Positions 44,838 to 57,491 of a DNA stretch of 64,000 nucleotides are shown here, in pieces. Position 1 is the first letter of the stretch. Each line of letters opens with the position of its first letter. Source of the DNA: Eutypella sp. D-1. Its lineage: Eukaryota; Ascomycota; Sordariomycetes; Xylariales; Diatrypaceae. The notes beneath the pieces were generated by a model, which was not told where the DNA came from, searched no databases, and worked only from the letters and a program-made list of their open reading frames with translations. The stretch spans positions 434,001 through 498,000 of the forward strand of contig JAJTTP010000010.1 in assembly GCA_023313575.1 (NCBI GenBank), written 5' to 3'. Position numbers and translations under genes: made by a program.

Positions 44838-45629
44838 TCAAACCATCTTGTAAACGTCATCACGCCCTATCGTCCATCCTAGGCACTCAGCGGGTCCTTC
44901 GGGGGTTCCCTCAATAGGCTGCACCAACACCTCGAGGCTGATGTTCTCTACATCGCGGCCGTTGACGCGGGCGACATATCTCACAAGCTTGCAACCTTCC
45001 TAGCCGGGGGGCTAGCAGACAGGTTTTGGACTGGGCATTCCGCAGCGTCCTGGATATGTACCCAGCAGGTATCGGGGATCCGCAAGGATGAAATTGTTAT
45101 TCTTCGAGGGGCCGAGCCGCTTGTCGATGTTCGCCTCGCCCACGATCTTCTACACGAGATTGGGTCTGGGGAACTGGACTAGCTCCCGCTTGGAGGCGTT
45201 GCAGTCGGTCGAGTTGAGCAGACCCGAGGTCAGGTAGTAGATGGGACCGCGGCCGTGGGCCAGGATGACCTCCGGTGACGGGCGTGTCGAGTATACAGCG
45301 GCCGGAATTGTCGTGCAGGTGCAGTAAACGTGGCCAGCCCCAGGGTGGAGGATCGCTGCGCTAATGTAAATACATCCTTCTGCCACTTGTTTGATTAACA
45401 GTGGCATCATTTCATCTGACGTCGAGGTTGAAGAAGGCTAGAAGGCCCTGTATTCCATGTTGGCCGGGAGCGGCGGGCAAGCATTCTGGAAGTAAATCAA
45501 GTTCCCTAAACCAATGAACGCGTGGTCGGCCATAAACAAGTAGCTATAAGGGAGCCAAGCTTTCTTCCTTGATTCCGCAAAGTGTACGAGTGTTGTCATG
45601 AAGGAATGAATGGGAAGAAATCTACTCAA
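44838..45629 (-). pseudogene. Decayed reading frame of unknown family, four in-frame TAG stops
   Basis: A single frame on the minus strand reads as plausible protein from about 45629 to a TGA at 44838. It is broken only by TAG at 45438, 45150, 45012 and 45000. Segments between stops look protein-like: GLGNLIYFQNACPPLPANME, KIVGEANIDKRLGPSKNNNF, ILADPRYLLGTYPG, CKLVRYVARVNGRDVENISL, ECLGWTIGRDDVYKMV. Around 45410-45438 another frame (GLLAFFNLDV) reads better, so a frameshift pair is possible there. I do not recognise the family. All four stops could come from CAG by a C-to-T change in a CpA context, the pattern of repeat-induced point mutation, but the region is not strongly AT-rich. An unusual intron structure is the alternative. 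Confidence 0.5.
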
Positions 45630-46917
45630 GAGAAATTTGCACTAGATATATTAACTATATTGCGGTGAAGAGGATGGGCGACAGGAGTATAGCCCGAGCC
45701 GACACGCACGCGTGCGCTCTCGCGCGTGCTCGTGGCGATAGGGGCACCAAGCATCAAGTCACATGTGGTGACCGCACTCTGACACTGGCACATACGATTA
45801 TATAATAAGCGCTTACCAACCATCTTTGACATTGAATTCCATGTTTCTTCGTGAGAATGCCTGGTAGAAAATTTTGAAGGCCTGCAGTGCAGTCCTACTG
45901 TTGAAATCTAGAGATGGGTACGAAGTGTGTATGTATATAAGCCATCATAGCCCGATATTACTCGGATACATCTTATAGATTCACGGCTGCCACTGAAAAA
46001 TAATAACTATAGCGAAAGTGTGTGCTATAGTTTATATACTGAACTTCATTTTCGGAATGTAGCGGGTCAACGATGGCATGTGAGTATGCCTACCTACAAT
46101 TTCTTGATAGCCTGTACAGGCTGCCGAACTAGGACGAGCTTACAGTGAAATTACCTTCGTAATATAGTGACACAATTATCTACCTACATATACCTAGGTA
46201 GAGAATCATGCTGTATATTTTTCAAGTACTGCATAGTGGCTTTGAGTCCACGACACTTTTTGACGCTGACAAAGGAACCTCCCGAGCATGAATGAAGTCC
46301 AAGTTTTGGAGCCTGTAGCTGATTTATCCGTAGGTACGTAAGATACTTCTACTCCATAGGTGCATTCTATTGGGCGGGCACGGACCATCTTGAATATATG
46401 TATCTGGGAACCTAAGTACCTAGGTGTGTATGTACCGGCGAATTCAGTTTTAGCGTCAAAGAATCCGTAACCTTGAATTGAAGCCGCCCCGTTGTCACTG
46501 AACTCTAGATGCGGCCTCAAAACTTACCATCCTCTTCATTTTTACATTTTACTGTCACAGGTATTGCTGAATAGCTTTTGGGTCTGAGAAGGTTCCGTAT
46601 TCTATTCATATTATCAAATGTGCCATATATAGCTGATCCAAACTCCTCTGGAGATCGCGTTTCTCATTCGTATTCGTGAGTCATTCGCTTCTCCTGGTCA
46701 CTTTTTTGGAATATCTGTTAGCCTCACCTGGAGCGCCGCGCCGCGGTCGTATCATTATTATCATTTTTACCTCTCATTCATAGCTTATAGCTCTACACAC
46801 CATTATTCTCCCTTCCGGCTCGTCGGGCAACGAATCAGGAAGTGGCAGTAGCTAGCTTGAACAGGAGCAGTAGTGATAGTACAGTACGACCCGGCAAAAC
46901 ACGTACACACATCCAAC
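45630..46917. other. Gene-free stretch upstream of SPT3
   Basis: About 1.3 kb, holding the presumed SPT3 promoter. A 105-codon minus-strand frame (46206-46520) has no ATG start and no recognisable relatives. TACCTAGGTA motifs occur at ~46190 and ~46414. Confidence 0.45.
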
Positions 46918-47931
46918 ATGGCGGACAAGGATAAGGGGCAGCAGCAGAAGTACCGGCAGGAGATCCAGCAGATGATGTACGTGTCGGGGGAGACGGGCGA
47001 GCCGTCGGTGGAGACGACGACGATAATCGAGGAGATCGTGCGGCAACAGGTGGTCGAGTTGCTGCGGGCGTGCACGGAGCTGGCGGCGCGGCGCGGCGTG
47101 CGCACCATCACCATCAACGACCTGATCTTCCAGATTCGGGACGACGCGCCCAAGGTCTCGCGCCTGCGCACCTTCCTCTCATGGAAGGACGTGCGCAAGA
47201 GCGCCAAGGACTCCGACGAGAAGGGTGCCGATGCCGATATCGGCGTTGCCGCCGACGACCCCGTCCCCGGCGGCGGGGGCCTGTCTGCCGGCGGCCCTGC
47301 CGTCGAGGAGGCCACCAAGAAGAACAAGAAGAATAAGGTCAAGCTGCCCTGGGAGCCTACCTCCTTCTTCAGCCAGGAGGTCCCCGAGCGCGACGACGAG
47401 GAGGACGAGGAAGAGGAGGAGATGAACTTCATCACCTTGCAGCGCTTGCAGAAGGCCGACGAGCGCACCAAGGCCATGACCCGCGAGGAGTACGTGACCT
47501 GGTCCGAGTACCGGCAGGCCTCCTTCACTTATCGCAAGGGGAAGCGCTTCCGCGAGTGGGCCGGCTTCGGCATCGTGACCGACAGCAAACCCTCAGACGA
47601 TATCGTCGACATCCTGGGTTTCCTGACCTTCGAGATGGTGCAGACCCTGACCGAGGAGGCTCTGAAGATCAAGGAACAGGAGGACCTCTGGAAGGAGCGC
47701 AGCGGTGCCGGTCCTAACGGCACCGGGAACGCCAACGGCGACGGCCCCAACGCCGGCAAGAAGCGCAAGCTCTCCCAGGGCCTCTTCACCCTCCCCAGCG
47801 AGGGCCGCACCCCCGTCGAGACCCGCCACGTCCAGGAGGCCTTCCGCAGACTCCAGGCCCGCCCCACCAAGTCGAGAGCCATGCTCAACGGCACGCGGCT
47901 GCCGCAAAAGACGAACCTGAAACTTTTCTAA
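46918..47931 (+). CDS. SPT3: SPT3, SAGA complex histone-fold subunit
   Basis: SAGA coactivator subunit that helps deliver TBP to promoters. Single exon, 337 residues, the same size as the yeast protein. The ATG at 46918 begins [14 protein letters not shown]; the open frame upstream lacks an ATG. Histone fold 1 (~13-75): [31 protein letters not shown] and [20 protein letters not shown]3 family motifs follow: [32 protein letters not shown], and after an acidic linker ([11 protein letters not shown]) the second histone fold with [29 protein letters not shown] and [19 protein letters not shown]. The C-terminus ([16 protein letters not shown]) is also conserved. It converges with the LCMT gene. 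Confidence 0.97.
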   Translation: MADKDKGQQQKYRQEIQQMMYVSGETGEPSVETTTIIEEIVRQQVVELLRACTELAARRGVRTITINDLIFQIRDDAPKVSRLRTFLSWKDVRKSAKDSDEKGADADIGVAADDPVPGGGGLSAGGPAVEEATKKNKKNKVKLPWEPTSFFSQEVPERDDEEDEEEEEMNFITLQRLQKADERTKAMTREEYVTWSEYRQASFTYRKGKRFREWAGFGIVTDSKPSDDIVDILGFLTFEMVQTLTEEALKIKEQEDLWKERSGAGPNGTGNANGDGPNAGKKRKLSQGLFTLPSEGRTPVETRHVQEAFRRLQARPTKSRAMLNGTRLPQKTNLKLF

Positions 47932-48407
47932 CCGCACCCGGCGTTGCGCAGTCGACGAGGACGGTTGGATATTTTTCGGGAGGGAGGTTCGCACGGTAAA
48001 ATGGCTTGCCGAGTCGAGATAGGGGAGAGCCTGATGGCGTGGATATTTGCTCAATGTACTTTTCCGGTATACCCTGGTTTGGATTGGCGTCGGCCGGGAC
48101 TTTGGCGTTGGTTAGATGGTGTTACTTGGGACATGGGTTTTAATGGCATTACAGTAATAGTTACCGAGGTATGAAATAACAAAAGTCTATTATTACAGTT
48201 CTTTCACTAGTCAACTCTAGACGGAACAAATCTAGCGAAATAGACATGAACGAGACACAGGGGCTAAGCAATTCACGGTTTGACAGAAGAAGCATGGTGG
48301 ATAGTTTAGGCTGAGCAATTCCCTTTGAGACTATAGACAATGCAATAATGACTGGCGCCTAACAGGCGATGACATTGCTCTCGCTCGATATAGCATGCAC
48401 GGGACCA
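47932..48407. other. Convergent spacer, SPT3 and LCMT
   Basis: About 0.48 kb tail-to-tail spacer with no coding signal; both 3' UTRs are expected here. Confidence 0.5.
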
Positions 48408-49743
48408 TTAACGCTCACCGTCCTCCCAGCCCTCGAAGCCGCGGCCGCGCCAGGCCCACGCCACGACGTAGTGGGCGGCGAGGAGGCTCCACTCCTCGAC
48501 CTCATCGAGGCCCTCGAGGGCGTCCACGCGGTCCTTTTCGTGGTCGGGGACCCAGGCGCGCCAGACATCCTCGACGGAGAGGGCGCGAGCGCTCTCGAAA
48601 CCGGCGTCGCGGAGCCGGGCGCGCTGGAGGTCCGGGTCGCCGTAGGCGTCGAGCGTCGGCATGCGGATGCGCCGCGCCGCCAGGTTCGCCACCATCTGCC
48701 GCCCGAACGGATCGTGCGGCCGCATCGGCTCGTACAGCACCACGCCGAGCCCCCTTCCATCGCCATCACCGCCGCCGTTGCCAGTGATCCGCTCAGCGAA
48801 GTGCGCCACCACCGCTCGCGCCTGCTCGACCTCCAGGTAGCACAGGCAGCACTCGGAGACCAGCAGCGTGGGCAGGTCTGTGCGGAGCCTCGCGGGGGGC
48901 TTGGCGCCGGGCCTCGCGAGGTCTCGCAGGTCGCGCCCGTGGCACCAGTACTCAGAGCCGTTGGGAAGTTTCTGGCCCCAGGTCTGCTCGTCCTCGTGCT
49001 CGACCCCCTGTTCCTTCCCTTCCTCGTCCCATGGGAGAGTCGCGGCCTCGAGCATGACGGCTGCGAGCGGCGGCGCGGCCCGGACGAGGCGCAACTTCTT
49101 GGCGGCGATGGCCGGGAAGTCGATCTCGTGGTAGACGAGCCCGGCGGGGCCGCCGCCCGGCCGCGAAAACAGCCGGAAGCATCGCGTGTCGGTGCCGGCT
49201 CCAAGCGACACGATCTGCCGCTCCCCGCCGCCCGCGAGGAACGAGTCGATCAGCCGGTCGAGCGCCGTCGTCCGCGCGTACGTCCCTGTTTCAAGCCCCC
49301 AACATTTTTTTCCACCTCAGCGACTCTACGGGGATTCGCTTGTAGAAGACAAAGGGGGAAAGGAAAGCGGGAAGAATACAGCGACGTCTCCACGAGCCGG
49401 TCCTAGGAAAAAGACAACGAACTTAAACATACATACCTCGGTTGATGATGGGGAGTCTCCTGGGCACGCCACCGCCGGGCCCGTGTTGGTGTGGCTGCTG
49501 GTGCGGCTGCTGCACAAAGAACTGGGCAAACGGATCGTCGAGGTAGCCCATGTCGACGGCGCTCATGCGCGACACGGCAGCGTCAGTGTCGGTGCCCTGA
49601 ATGACGGTGTCTTGGCTGATGGTGGCGGAAGAGGGCGACGAAGATGACGAATGGCCGCCGCGGCCCCGCCCACGACCCCGGCCCCTTGCCCCTCCCCGTG
49701 AACCTCGCAGGGAGAGCAGATTTGGTATTGACGGTGCTGACAT
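48408..49743 (-). CDS. PPM1: Leucine carboxyl methyltransferase 1 (PP2A methylation)
   Basis: Methylates the C-terminal Leu of the PP2A catalytic subunit using SAM, steering holoenzyme assembly. Exons 49437-49743 and 48408-49285 are joined across a 151-nt intron (GTATGT..AAACAG, phase 1), restoring [20 protein letters not shown]. The product is 394 residues. Motifs: [16 protein letters not shown] (SAM motif I), [45 protein letters not shown] and the terminal VAWAWRGRG. The N-terminus carries an unusual RG-rich tract ([15 protein letters not shown]) plus a Ser-rich segment before the conserved [10 protein letters not shown], and a His/Gln/Pro stretch ([10 protein letters not shown]). These are insertions not typical of the yeast or human enzyme. 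The ATG at 49743 is the only in-frame start upstream of the conserved core that keeps the RG tract. Confidence 0.95.
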
Positions 49744-51395
49744 AGTTCCTTGTAGGTGGTGGAGGAAGGGGAACTTTCTGCTTTTAGAGGGAGACGACTT
49801 TCTTGGCTTATTGCATAATCAATTCTCCTGCTTTCAAGCGCGAGACCATTTACCTATCATGCCTTGCAATCTACCTAAGTAGGTAGGTAGACGTTGCCCA
49901 GTAGCGTTACCAAATGAGAGGATTCCCTAGGTCCACGGGTACATGTTATAACCCATAATTACATAGTAGTAGGGAAGTGCCCCACAGTGAACCGCCTAGG
50001 TACTTAGGTACAGTAGGTAGCTGCCATGCTGCTAATAATAAGCCCCAGAGCCCTCGGCTAGAGATGCGTTTCATTCAGGTGTCAAGTCGCTTAACCGAAA
50101 GCTATCAAAAGCTGTAGTTATTTACTACTTAGTTCTTTCTTCACTCAACTTGAGTGAAATCAGAGACTTGAATATATCGAATTACCTAAGTAGGTAGATA
50201 TCAATTCACTGCTAACTGATTATGACAACCAAGACTCAATTAATGCCACTCTGGCTAGGTAGTTAGGTAGATGTCGTCCTCTCAGAATCCAGCCGGGACT
50301 GGTACCCGAAATGAAGTTGCCCGGCTTTCAGGCGCAAGGTCCGTAGCCAGGCCAACACAGCCAGCACTCCGGGCTTCAAGTCTTTGGAAGCGATAATATG
50401 ATAGTTATAAGTGTGCACTGCTAGATCTGACATTGCTCGACAGGCCAGCAATTTCTACAGGGCATACTGACAACGTAAAATTTATCCTATCCACTCTAGC
50501 TACTCCTGCCTGCCACTCTAGATCGCAGTTTGGTACGATTCTAAGAATATCTCAAGGTAAGGACCAACAGCCTACCTACTCTGGGTTAGTACAGTCTAAC
50601 TATCCACCTCTCTTGCAAGGGTTAAGCGAAGACATATCGGATCCGAGGTGATCAGTTTCCGAATCGCGAAGGCCTATCTATCGACCTTATCCAGGCAGCC
50701 TAGGTAGCCTAGCACTCCTTCCACCGTTTAGGTGCAGTAGATAGACAAAATAGATACCTAGGACTATGACGACCCTGCAACTGCAACCGTAGCGCATAGG
50801 CGCCTGACTGGGAACTCTTGTCGGCCTGGTTGACGTGCAGGTGCGCTAACCACTCGTGAACTGGTTATGTAGTAGACACCACCAACAAGCCAACTGCAGA
50901 GGCGCCCGGATTCTATGAAGACCAACAAGTACACTGCAAATACACAGCCCGGATCGTCGGGACTCGGGGCTGAGAAGGGCTAGTACGGCGCAAGTCGCAA
51001 GGCAACAGCGTCCAGAGCGTCGTAGCCCTGACAATTCTGGGGAGGTGGGCTCTAAAATTACCTAGATATGGACCTATCTGGAACTGGAACGGACCTCCAT
51101 TACTCCCCTGCCAGACTCCTTTTGTAGTGTGACCAGCAACACCAGTCAGCCCATACCCCCTGTCCCCTTGTCCTTCCTCCCAAGTCATAAAGAGTGGGTG
51201 GCCGTCAGCTCTCCCTCTCACGTCACATTTCCTTCCGTCGTTCCCGTTCTTCACTTTTTACCCCATCACTTTTCTCTTCTTCCTTTGCCCCATATACGGG
51301 ACATTTAAATCTTTCAGACCTGTTGGCTTCATCACTCTGCTTCGTTCTTTTCAAATTGACACCTACGTAGTGACCGAGACCATCAAACCATAACG
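49744..51395. other. Divergent spacer, LCMT and multi-TM gene
   Basis: About 1.65 kb between divergent starts. It has many TAGGTA/TACCTA motifs (49870-49890, 49995-50020, 50185-50200, 50255-50270). No gene recognised. Confidence 0.5.
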
Positions 51396-52560
51396 ATGTA
51401 TAGCGAGGTCATCCACGCCGTGTACCGGCGGGGAGAGAACCATGTGGCGGGTTACCAGCTCCCTGGCTGGGGCTGGGGTCTTCTCTTTCTGGACCTCCTG
51501 ATCTTCCTACCGGTGTTCCTCATAGTACGTACAATGCACACACGCAGACAAGGAAAGGAGAAACAGGAAATACGAATGTCTGAGCTGACAAACGCGAATG
51601 TAGGTGAGCTACACGCTCGGTGACATCGTCACGGTCCTCGCCATGATCGAGGACCCCGCTCCGCCGGCGTATGAGCCCGTGTCCCTCAACGACGACGACG
51701 CACAGTCGCTGCCGGATGACGCGGCCGCCACGGCCACCGTCACCGCCGACGAGGCCGGCGCTGTCTCCGCGGCGCCCGTCACCTCCTCGCTGCGAACCAC
51801 ACTCCGCACGCTGCGGTCCGTGGGCGGGTGGAAGTCGTTCCTGCGAGGGTTCGGCTGCCGGGTAGCGGCGGGGTTAGCGACGTCGTTTGTGTACGGGCTG
51901 ATGGTATCGGCGTACGTGCCGCGCCTGATCGCGGGCCCTGCGTGCGCCGTGGCGCTCATCCAGCTACACACCGCCTGGGTGCACGTGGTGATCTCGGCGC
52001 CGAGCCCGCTGCCGTTCTGGCGACGTCTGCCGCCCTTCCGCCGCGTCTTCAACGCCGCCGCCCTGCCGTTCCTCGCCTACTTCCTCGCGCTCGAAATCTC
52101 GACGTTTGTGCCGCAGCTGCTCGCGCGCGTGCTGGGCCTGATGCAGTGGGACACACACACGGACCAGCCGGGCATGGTGGTGCCGTACCCCGACGGCAGT
52201 GACGCGTGGAAGGCGGTAGTGGTGTTCGTTGTGATGGCGGCGCTGCGCGTGTTCCTCGCGATCCCCGCGCACGTGGTGCTGACGCGGGTGCAGGCGTCGC
52301 TGCTGCCCGAGGAAGATGAGACCATCGTGGCGTTCGACCGCTCGTTCCGGGGCCGCGTCGAGCCCGCTGTCGTCGGCGGCAAGGGATACGTCTCCCCCCT
52401 CGACGCCTGGCGCACCTTCTCCCGCGCCTCCTGGGTCCGCCTCCTCAAGCTCTACGTCAAGCTCTTTGCTGTCGGCGTCGCCGTCACCTTCGCCTGGGCC
52501 CTCGTCGTCGTCCCCGAGCTGCTCGTCATGTTCCGCTACGCCAAGAAGATCGAGGAGTAA
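51396..52560 (+). CDS. Fungal multi-TM membrane protein of unknown function
   Basis: Two exons, 51396-51524 and 51604-52560, flank a 79-nt intron (GTACGT..ATGTAG, phase 0). The product is 361 residues. Hydrophobic segments: ~27-52 (WGLLFLDLLIFLPVFLIVSY), ~133-160 (CRVAAGLATSFVYGLMVSAY), ~165-190, ~200-232 (AALPFLAYFLALEISTFVPQ), ~255-280 (AVVVFVVMAALRVFLAIPAH) and ~330-352 (LYVKLFAVGVAVTFAWALVV). The loop at ~60-105 is acidic and Ala/Thr-rich. I recognise this architecture from uncharacterised ascomycete proteins, sometimes labelled ubiquitin-carrier-related without support. No E2 or other enzyme motif is visible. The GC-rich second exon and in-phase splice make the coding call firm even though the function is not known. 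Confidence 0.85.
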
Positions 52561-54420
52561 GGCCTCCTGGAGAAAGAGGCGGTGCTCGCAATGTTGTCCT
52601 TGACGACCCTCCGCTGTCTCTCTGCCCCGACAAATATACCGCTGTCATTGTCACCACTTCTAGAGAGGGGCCGTTCTCTTAGATGTAAGGATTGTATATA
52701 AGTTTCTGCGTATCCCTAGATTGTAGGCCGGGCCTATCTTGCTGGTGGGCGCAATGCGGTGTAGTTGGTTGGCCTTAACAGCACATATACATTACCTTGG
52801 TAGTGCGCGTGTATCCTATACTGGCAATTGCTTGGACTATGAGAGGATTAGTGAGCTAGGAAAGTAAATGAAAAAGATGGATTAAAGCACATTACCTTCC
52901 CCCCCCCCCCACACTTCCCCGTCCCCCTTTCGAACGAAGTGAATAGAAATAAATGGCATGGTTCTCATTTTAACTAAATCTTCACGGGACCCTGTAAGCT
53001 GAAATGGACCAGCCACGTGCAAGGGGCGAGTCCCGAATGATCCCCATCTGCTGGGCTCGATAACGGGTGACTACTCCCCCTTTCCCACCCAATTCACTCA
53101 CGAGAATACGATGGCAAGGACGGGTGGATCGGAGCATTTAATCAGTTGTATGACACAAGAGCTGTTTCTAGCATAGGCAAGGCGGGTGCTCAGATTCAAG
53201 AATGTCTAGACTGACCGACCATCCATAGTGGTAGAATTTGTCGAGGCGAAGAAACCAAACGCAAGAGAAAGTGCAGATGCCCCTGATACGCGTTGTGCCG
53301 AGCCTCTCCCCTCAAATCTCTGCCATTCCGTCTATTACATGCTACCAACCAGGCTATCGTATCACATCGTGTCCCAAGGGCAGAAATTCAGATCCCTCAC
53401 CCCCCCCCTCTGTCTTCATGTCTGTGTTCATGCCCATTCTCATCCCTCACTTACCGGACGTGACGAAGAAAAGAAATAAGATGGATCTGTGGGCAGTGCA
53501 TTATCAAATGACGTGGACTTACCCCGCGGCCCATCCAGGCGGGAGAACCTAACCCTCGTGTCGGAATCCGTATCCCCATTTATCGTTCACTCATCCATCT
53601 AGCCGGATACCAAGTGACCAAGCCAGTGGGCAGAACAACGGGTTCCTTGCTCGTAATGCATTACCGACAAGCAAGCATAATATGTAAGCAAGCAGGCCTC
53701 GACGTGCCCATTCCAGTGGTTCGGGGAGTCAAAAACGGGGCGGGTTGGTATAATAATGACGCGGCAAGATATATGGATACTTGATAGCGAGGGAACAGGA
53801 AAAGAATATCACGATATTCATTCAATGTCGAAATACAGTTAGAATTTCTCTCGGATTGATGATAATAGCTTGCATGCATGGATCTATCGAACGATGAATG
53901 AATCGATGGGTGGTTAAAAGGGGGGGTGGGGGTGTTTGGGGGTATAATCCTGTATATCTTTCTTCTCTTTCGACAAGGTCTTTTTTGTCTTGTTCTTTTA
54001 CTCTTTTTCTTGTCTTTTTCTTTACTCTTTATTTCTCTCCTCTCCTCTTTCCTTGCTAGTCACACAACAGACGGGCATGATAGAGCAACACCGCCACACC
54101 GCACGCAAACAAAACCAGGGCGGTATCGACTTGAACTCCTCGCGGCCTGATATAGTATTGGTTTGGGGTGGTGGGCGCGGACCCTCCCCCTTCGCAGTCA
54201 CACACTGCTCGCCGTGCTCCTCTCCTCTCCCTGGGCATAGTGGTCATTATCACGTTAGAAAAAAGAAAAACAAGGAGGCCCCTCAGCGCAAGTCACCCGC
54301 ACCGCGGCGCCCCCGTACCGGAGGAACGACGACACGTGACCTGGCGCCCGACCCGTAAAATCTCCCACCACAGTCCGGATCCAGTTTCCCGTCACGTCAC
54401 ATCGCATCTCGTCCGCGGAG
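52561..54420. other. Convergent gene-free stretch, multi-TM gene and kinesin
   Basis: About 1.86 kb, tail to tail. It contains C-tracts near 52899-52911, pyrimidine-rich blocks near 53960-54060 and a few short frames without relatives. No gene supported. Confidence 0.5.
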
Positions 54421-57400
54421 TTAGCCCTTCTGGAAGAACCAGCTGCTGCGCTTGTTGGCTGGGGGGGCGCCCTCGTTCTGCAGGCTCGTGATGGTGGGTA
54501 CGTGGGGCGGGGCGTCGCCGGCGGCACCGCCGCCGCGGAGGGGCTTGGCGATGCGGCTTCCGGCGCCGGAGAAGCTGAAGCCGCCGGCGCCGCCGGGGGA
54601 GTTGAGGCCGCGGGTCGACCCGGCCTTGGCGGCCTCGAGGCGCTCCTTGACGGCCGTGAGTTGGGACTCGAATCTGCGGGGGACGCGCGGGGCGGTTAGT
54701 ATTGGCAACGGAACGTACTACGGGATGAGCGCCAGGGGCGCGAGATGTCTACGTACCTGTGGTTCGCGGCGGTTAGCTTCTCCTGGCTATCTTGCAACAG
54801 GCTCTCCAGGCTCGAGATGCGCTCGTTCCGGGCGATGAGCTTCCGCTCCGCGATGGCCACCTCCTTCTTCAGGGCCCCGTTCTGCTCCACGAGCTGCCGC
54901 TGCACCTGGGTGAGCTGCTCCAGGTTGCGCTCGAGGAACGCCATCTTCTTCTGCTGGGCGCGGTTGTTCGAGGACCGCAGCACGTTGTTGTACTGCTCTC
55001 GGGTCTCGTCAAGGGAAATCTCGAGCTCGACGACGCGCTCGCACCGGTTCTGCAGGTCGCGCATGAGACTCTTCTTCATGACGTCGAACTCGGCAATCTG
55101 CTGCTGGATCGTCTTGCCATTGGCCAAGCCGGGCGCCGCGACGGCACCGGACTTGATCCGGCTCTGCAGGTCGTCGATGAGCGTCTTCATGCGGGAGTTC
55201 TCCGATGACTTCTGGGCGATGTCCGCCTTGAGCTCGTCGACCAGCTCCATCTTGGTAGTCTGCTTGTCGGCATAGGCCTTCTGCAGACGCTCCTTGACCT
55301 CCTCGACGTCGGCCTCGCTGAGATTCCGGGTGAGGAGATCCTCGTACTCCTGCTGCAGGGTGTCGAGACGAGTCTCGAGCTCCATCCTTCGCCGCGCCTC
55401 GGAGTCGCCCGACACACCGCTGTAGAGGGACAGCTCCGTCTGCCGGACAATGCCTTGCGTCTCCACCAGCTTCTCTTTCAGATCCTTCAAGTCGTCCGGC
55501 GGGATAGGGTCACCCGCCGAGCTCTGTTCGAACAAGGCCTCGACTTGGCGAATAGCATTGGCGATGGACTGCTCGTTGGCGCTGAAAACGTCGCCGCCCA
55601 GGTCGAAGCCCGCCATCATCTGGGCCATCTTCTCCGCCTTCTTCTTCTCCTTCTCGTCCAGGACCGCAGTCGTCTCCTTGGCGCTCATCTTGACGTCCAG
55701 CAGCTGCTGCTTCACCTCATCGAGCTCCGTCGTCAGCTCGGAATTGGCCTCCTTGAGGGCGTCCATGGTAATCTGCGCCTCCTTGCTCTCAAACGTCAGG
55801 CGTTCGAGCTGCATCTTGGCCTCGTTGATCTCCGTCGTGAGCTTCTCGTTCTCCTTACCAAGCTTGCTGTCGTGCTCCTTCAAGAAGGCCATCTCCTCCT
55901 TGGTCTCCTGTAGGCTCTTCTCAGCTGCCGCGACGGCAGACTCCTTCTCCGCGAGTTGGTCCTGAAGCTCGTTCTCCCTCCTGAGGAACTCTTCCCTCTC
56001 ATCTTTATCCAAAGGCAGGCTGGGCGTGCCTGAGCGCTCGGTTAAGGCGGGAGTCTCAGCCCGGCTCTCCGGTATCAGGCGGGAAGGCGTCGAGGGTCGT
56101 GCGGGCCTGGAATCCGCCTTGGTCGAGGCAACGGTATCGGCCGACATGGGCGGTACCCAGCGGTCCTTGGGCACCGTGTCACCAGCACGCCACTGCTGGA
56201 TCTCGCCCTCCAAGTTGGAGATGTAGTTTTCGAAATTCGTCATGTTGGCCTTGGCCTTGGCCAACATAGCCTTGAGCTCGGCAGGGCTGAGTTCCGCATT
56301 GACCTTTGCCTTGTTCTTGATCGACTTGGCCCGCATACCGAAGCGTAGGGTGCTAAGAGTTTCGGCATCGTTATAGCTGCTAGGCGAACAGTTGATAATA
56401 AGCGTTGTCCGACTGTTACCACCAAGCGACTCTTGCAATATTCTCGTAAGTTTCGAATCACGATACGGGACGTGGGAGGATCTGCCGTCGGTCAGGGCAT
56501 TGATGACCATTCCCAGGGCACTCAAACTCTTGTTGATCTTCTTGGCCTCCTCGAGGGTCTGACCGCTGGCGCCGGTCTTGCCGACCTTCTCGCTACCGGC
56601 CAAATCGACGAGGAAGAGCTGACCGCTTTTGGAGGAGCCGGTTTCGAGGTTCTTCTGGGTGACGGTGATGACGAAGATGGAGTGAGAACGGGAGGACTCC
56701 TGGTTCATATTGGTGGCGGCGACTGCGCGGGCATTTCCTCCCCTCTTCATGACCTCGAAAACCTCCTCGACGCTGGAGACGTAGATCTCGAGAAGACCCT
56801 TGACATATACACCACGGTTCCTCTCTTCGTGCACGGGTAGGTTGTCGTTCTGCGGGGCTAGAAGATCGCGAATGCGCTCCATGTAGATCTCCATGTAGCT
56901 TACTCTGACAGTGTATTCGATAGTCGGCGGGCTCGACATGATACTACTAAAGATCTGTTCAATAATACGCGGAGTGACACCCTTGCCCTCATCATCTTCT
57001 ATGCTGGTACCCATCATGGTATATGATTTTCCGGCGCCGGTCTGGCCGTATGCGAAAACGGTTCCGTTGTAGCCATTGAGGATGTCGTCTACTGTAGGTC
57101 TAATAGAATATTCAAAGATATCGGCTTGCCGCCCTGACATGTCAAAGACACGATCAAAGGTAAAGGTACCGGCAGCCTCGGTAGACTATATAACCGCAGA
57201 GAGAAAGAGAGGTGTTCGTCAGTATCAAAATTTCGGAGAAGCAACAAAAAGATGACTAGTCACATGCAAATAAACATGTGTAAGAGAGCTATCTACCTAG
57301 GTACTTAGGTAGGATAGGGAGATAGCTAACTGGTAACTGGCTGGCTGGTTGCCTCATGAAGGAGAACCTACATTTATAGCACAGGTATCATCATCAGGGA

Positions 57401-57491
57401 AGGTAACAATAGGTTGGCCGCCGGATGCCAGTTCGACCTTATTTTGAGGTCGGAACCGGGCGACGACCTTGATACTGTTGGCGTTGGACAT
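54421..57491 (-). CDS. Conventional kinesin heavy chain (kinesin-1)
   Basis: Plus-end microtubule motor for vesicle and organelle transport in hyphae. Exons 57372-57491, 54757-57185 and 54421-54673 give 933 residues, as expected for fungal kinesin-1. Introns: 186 nt (GTAGGT..TATAG, phase 0) and 83 nt (GTACGT..CCGCAG, phase 2, branch TACTAAC). Motor domain (~1-330): SIKVVARFRPQN, P-loop GQTGAGKSYTM, switch I NQESSRSHS, switch II LVDLAGSEKVGKTGASG, and HVPYRDSKLTRILQESLGGN. A neck and hinge follow, with KDRWVPPM at ~390 and a short Ser/Thr/Pro segment, then a long coiled coil (~430-860). The tail has SRIAKPLRGG, the conserved IAK autoinhibitory motif, and ends SSWFFQKG. Light chains are absent in fungi. 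Exon 3 supplies the whole regulatory tail. Confidence 0.97.

Noticed and set aside
46206..46520. Minus-strand frame of 105 codons upstream of SPT3
   Set aside because: It starts at a TTG, not ATG, and no relatives were recognised; likely chance in spacer DNA.
48359..49406. Long frames in other registers over the LCMT gene
   Set aside because: The methyltransferase frame has all family motifs and a clean splice; the others are Arg/Ser/Pro-rich artefacts.
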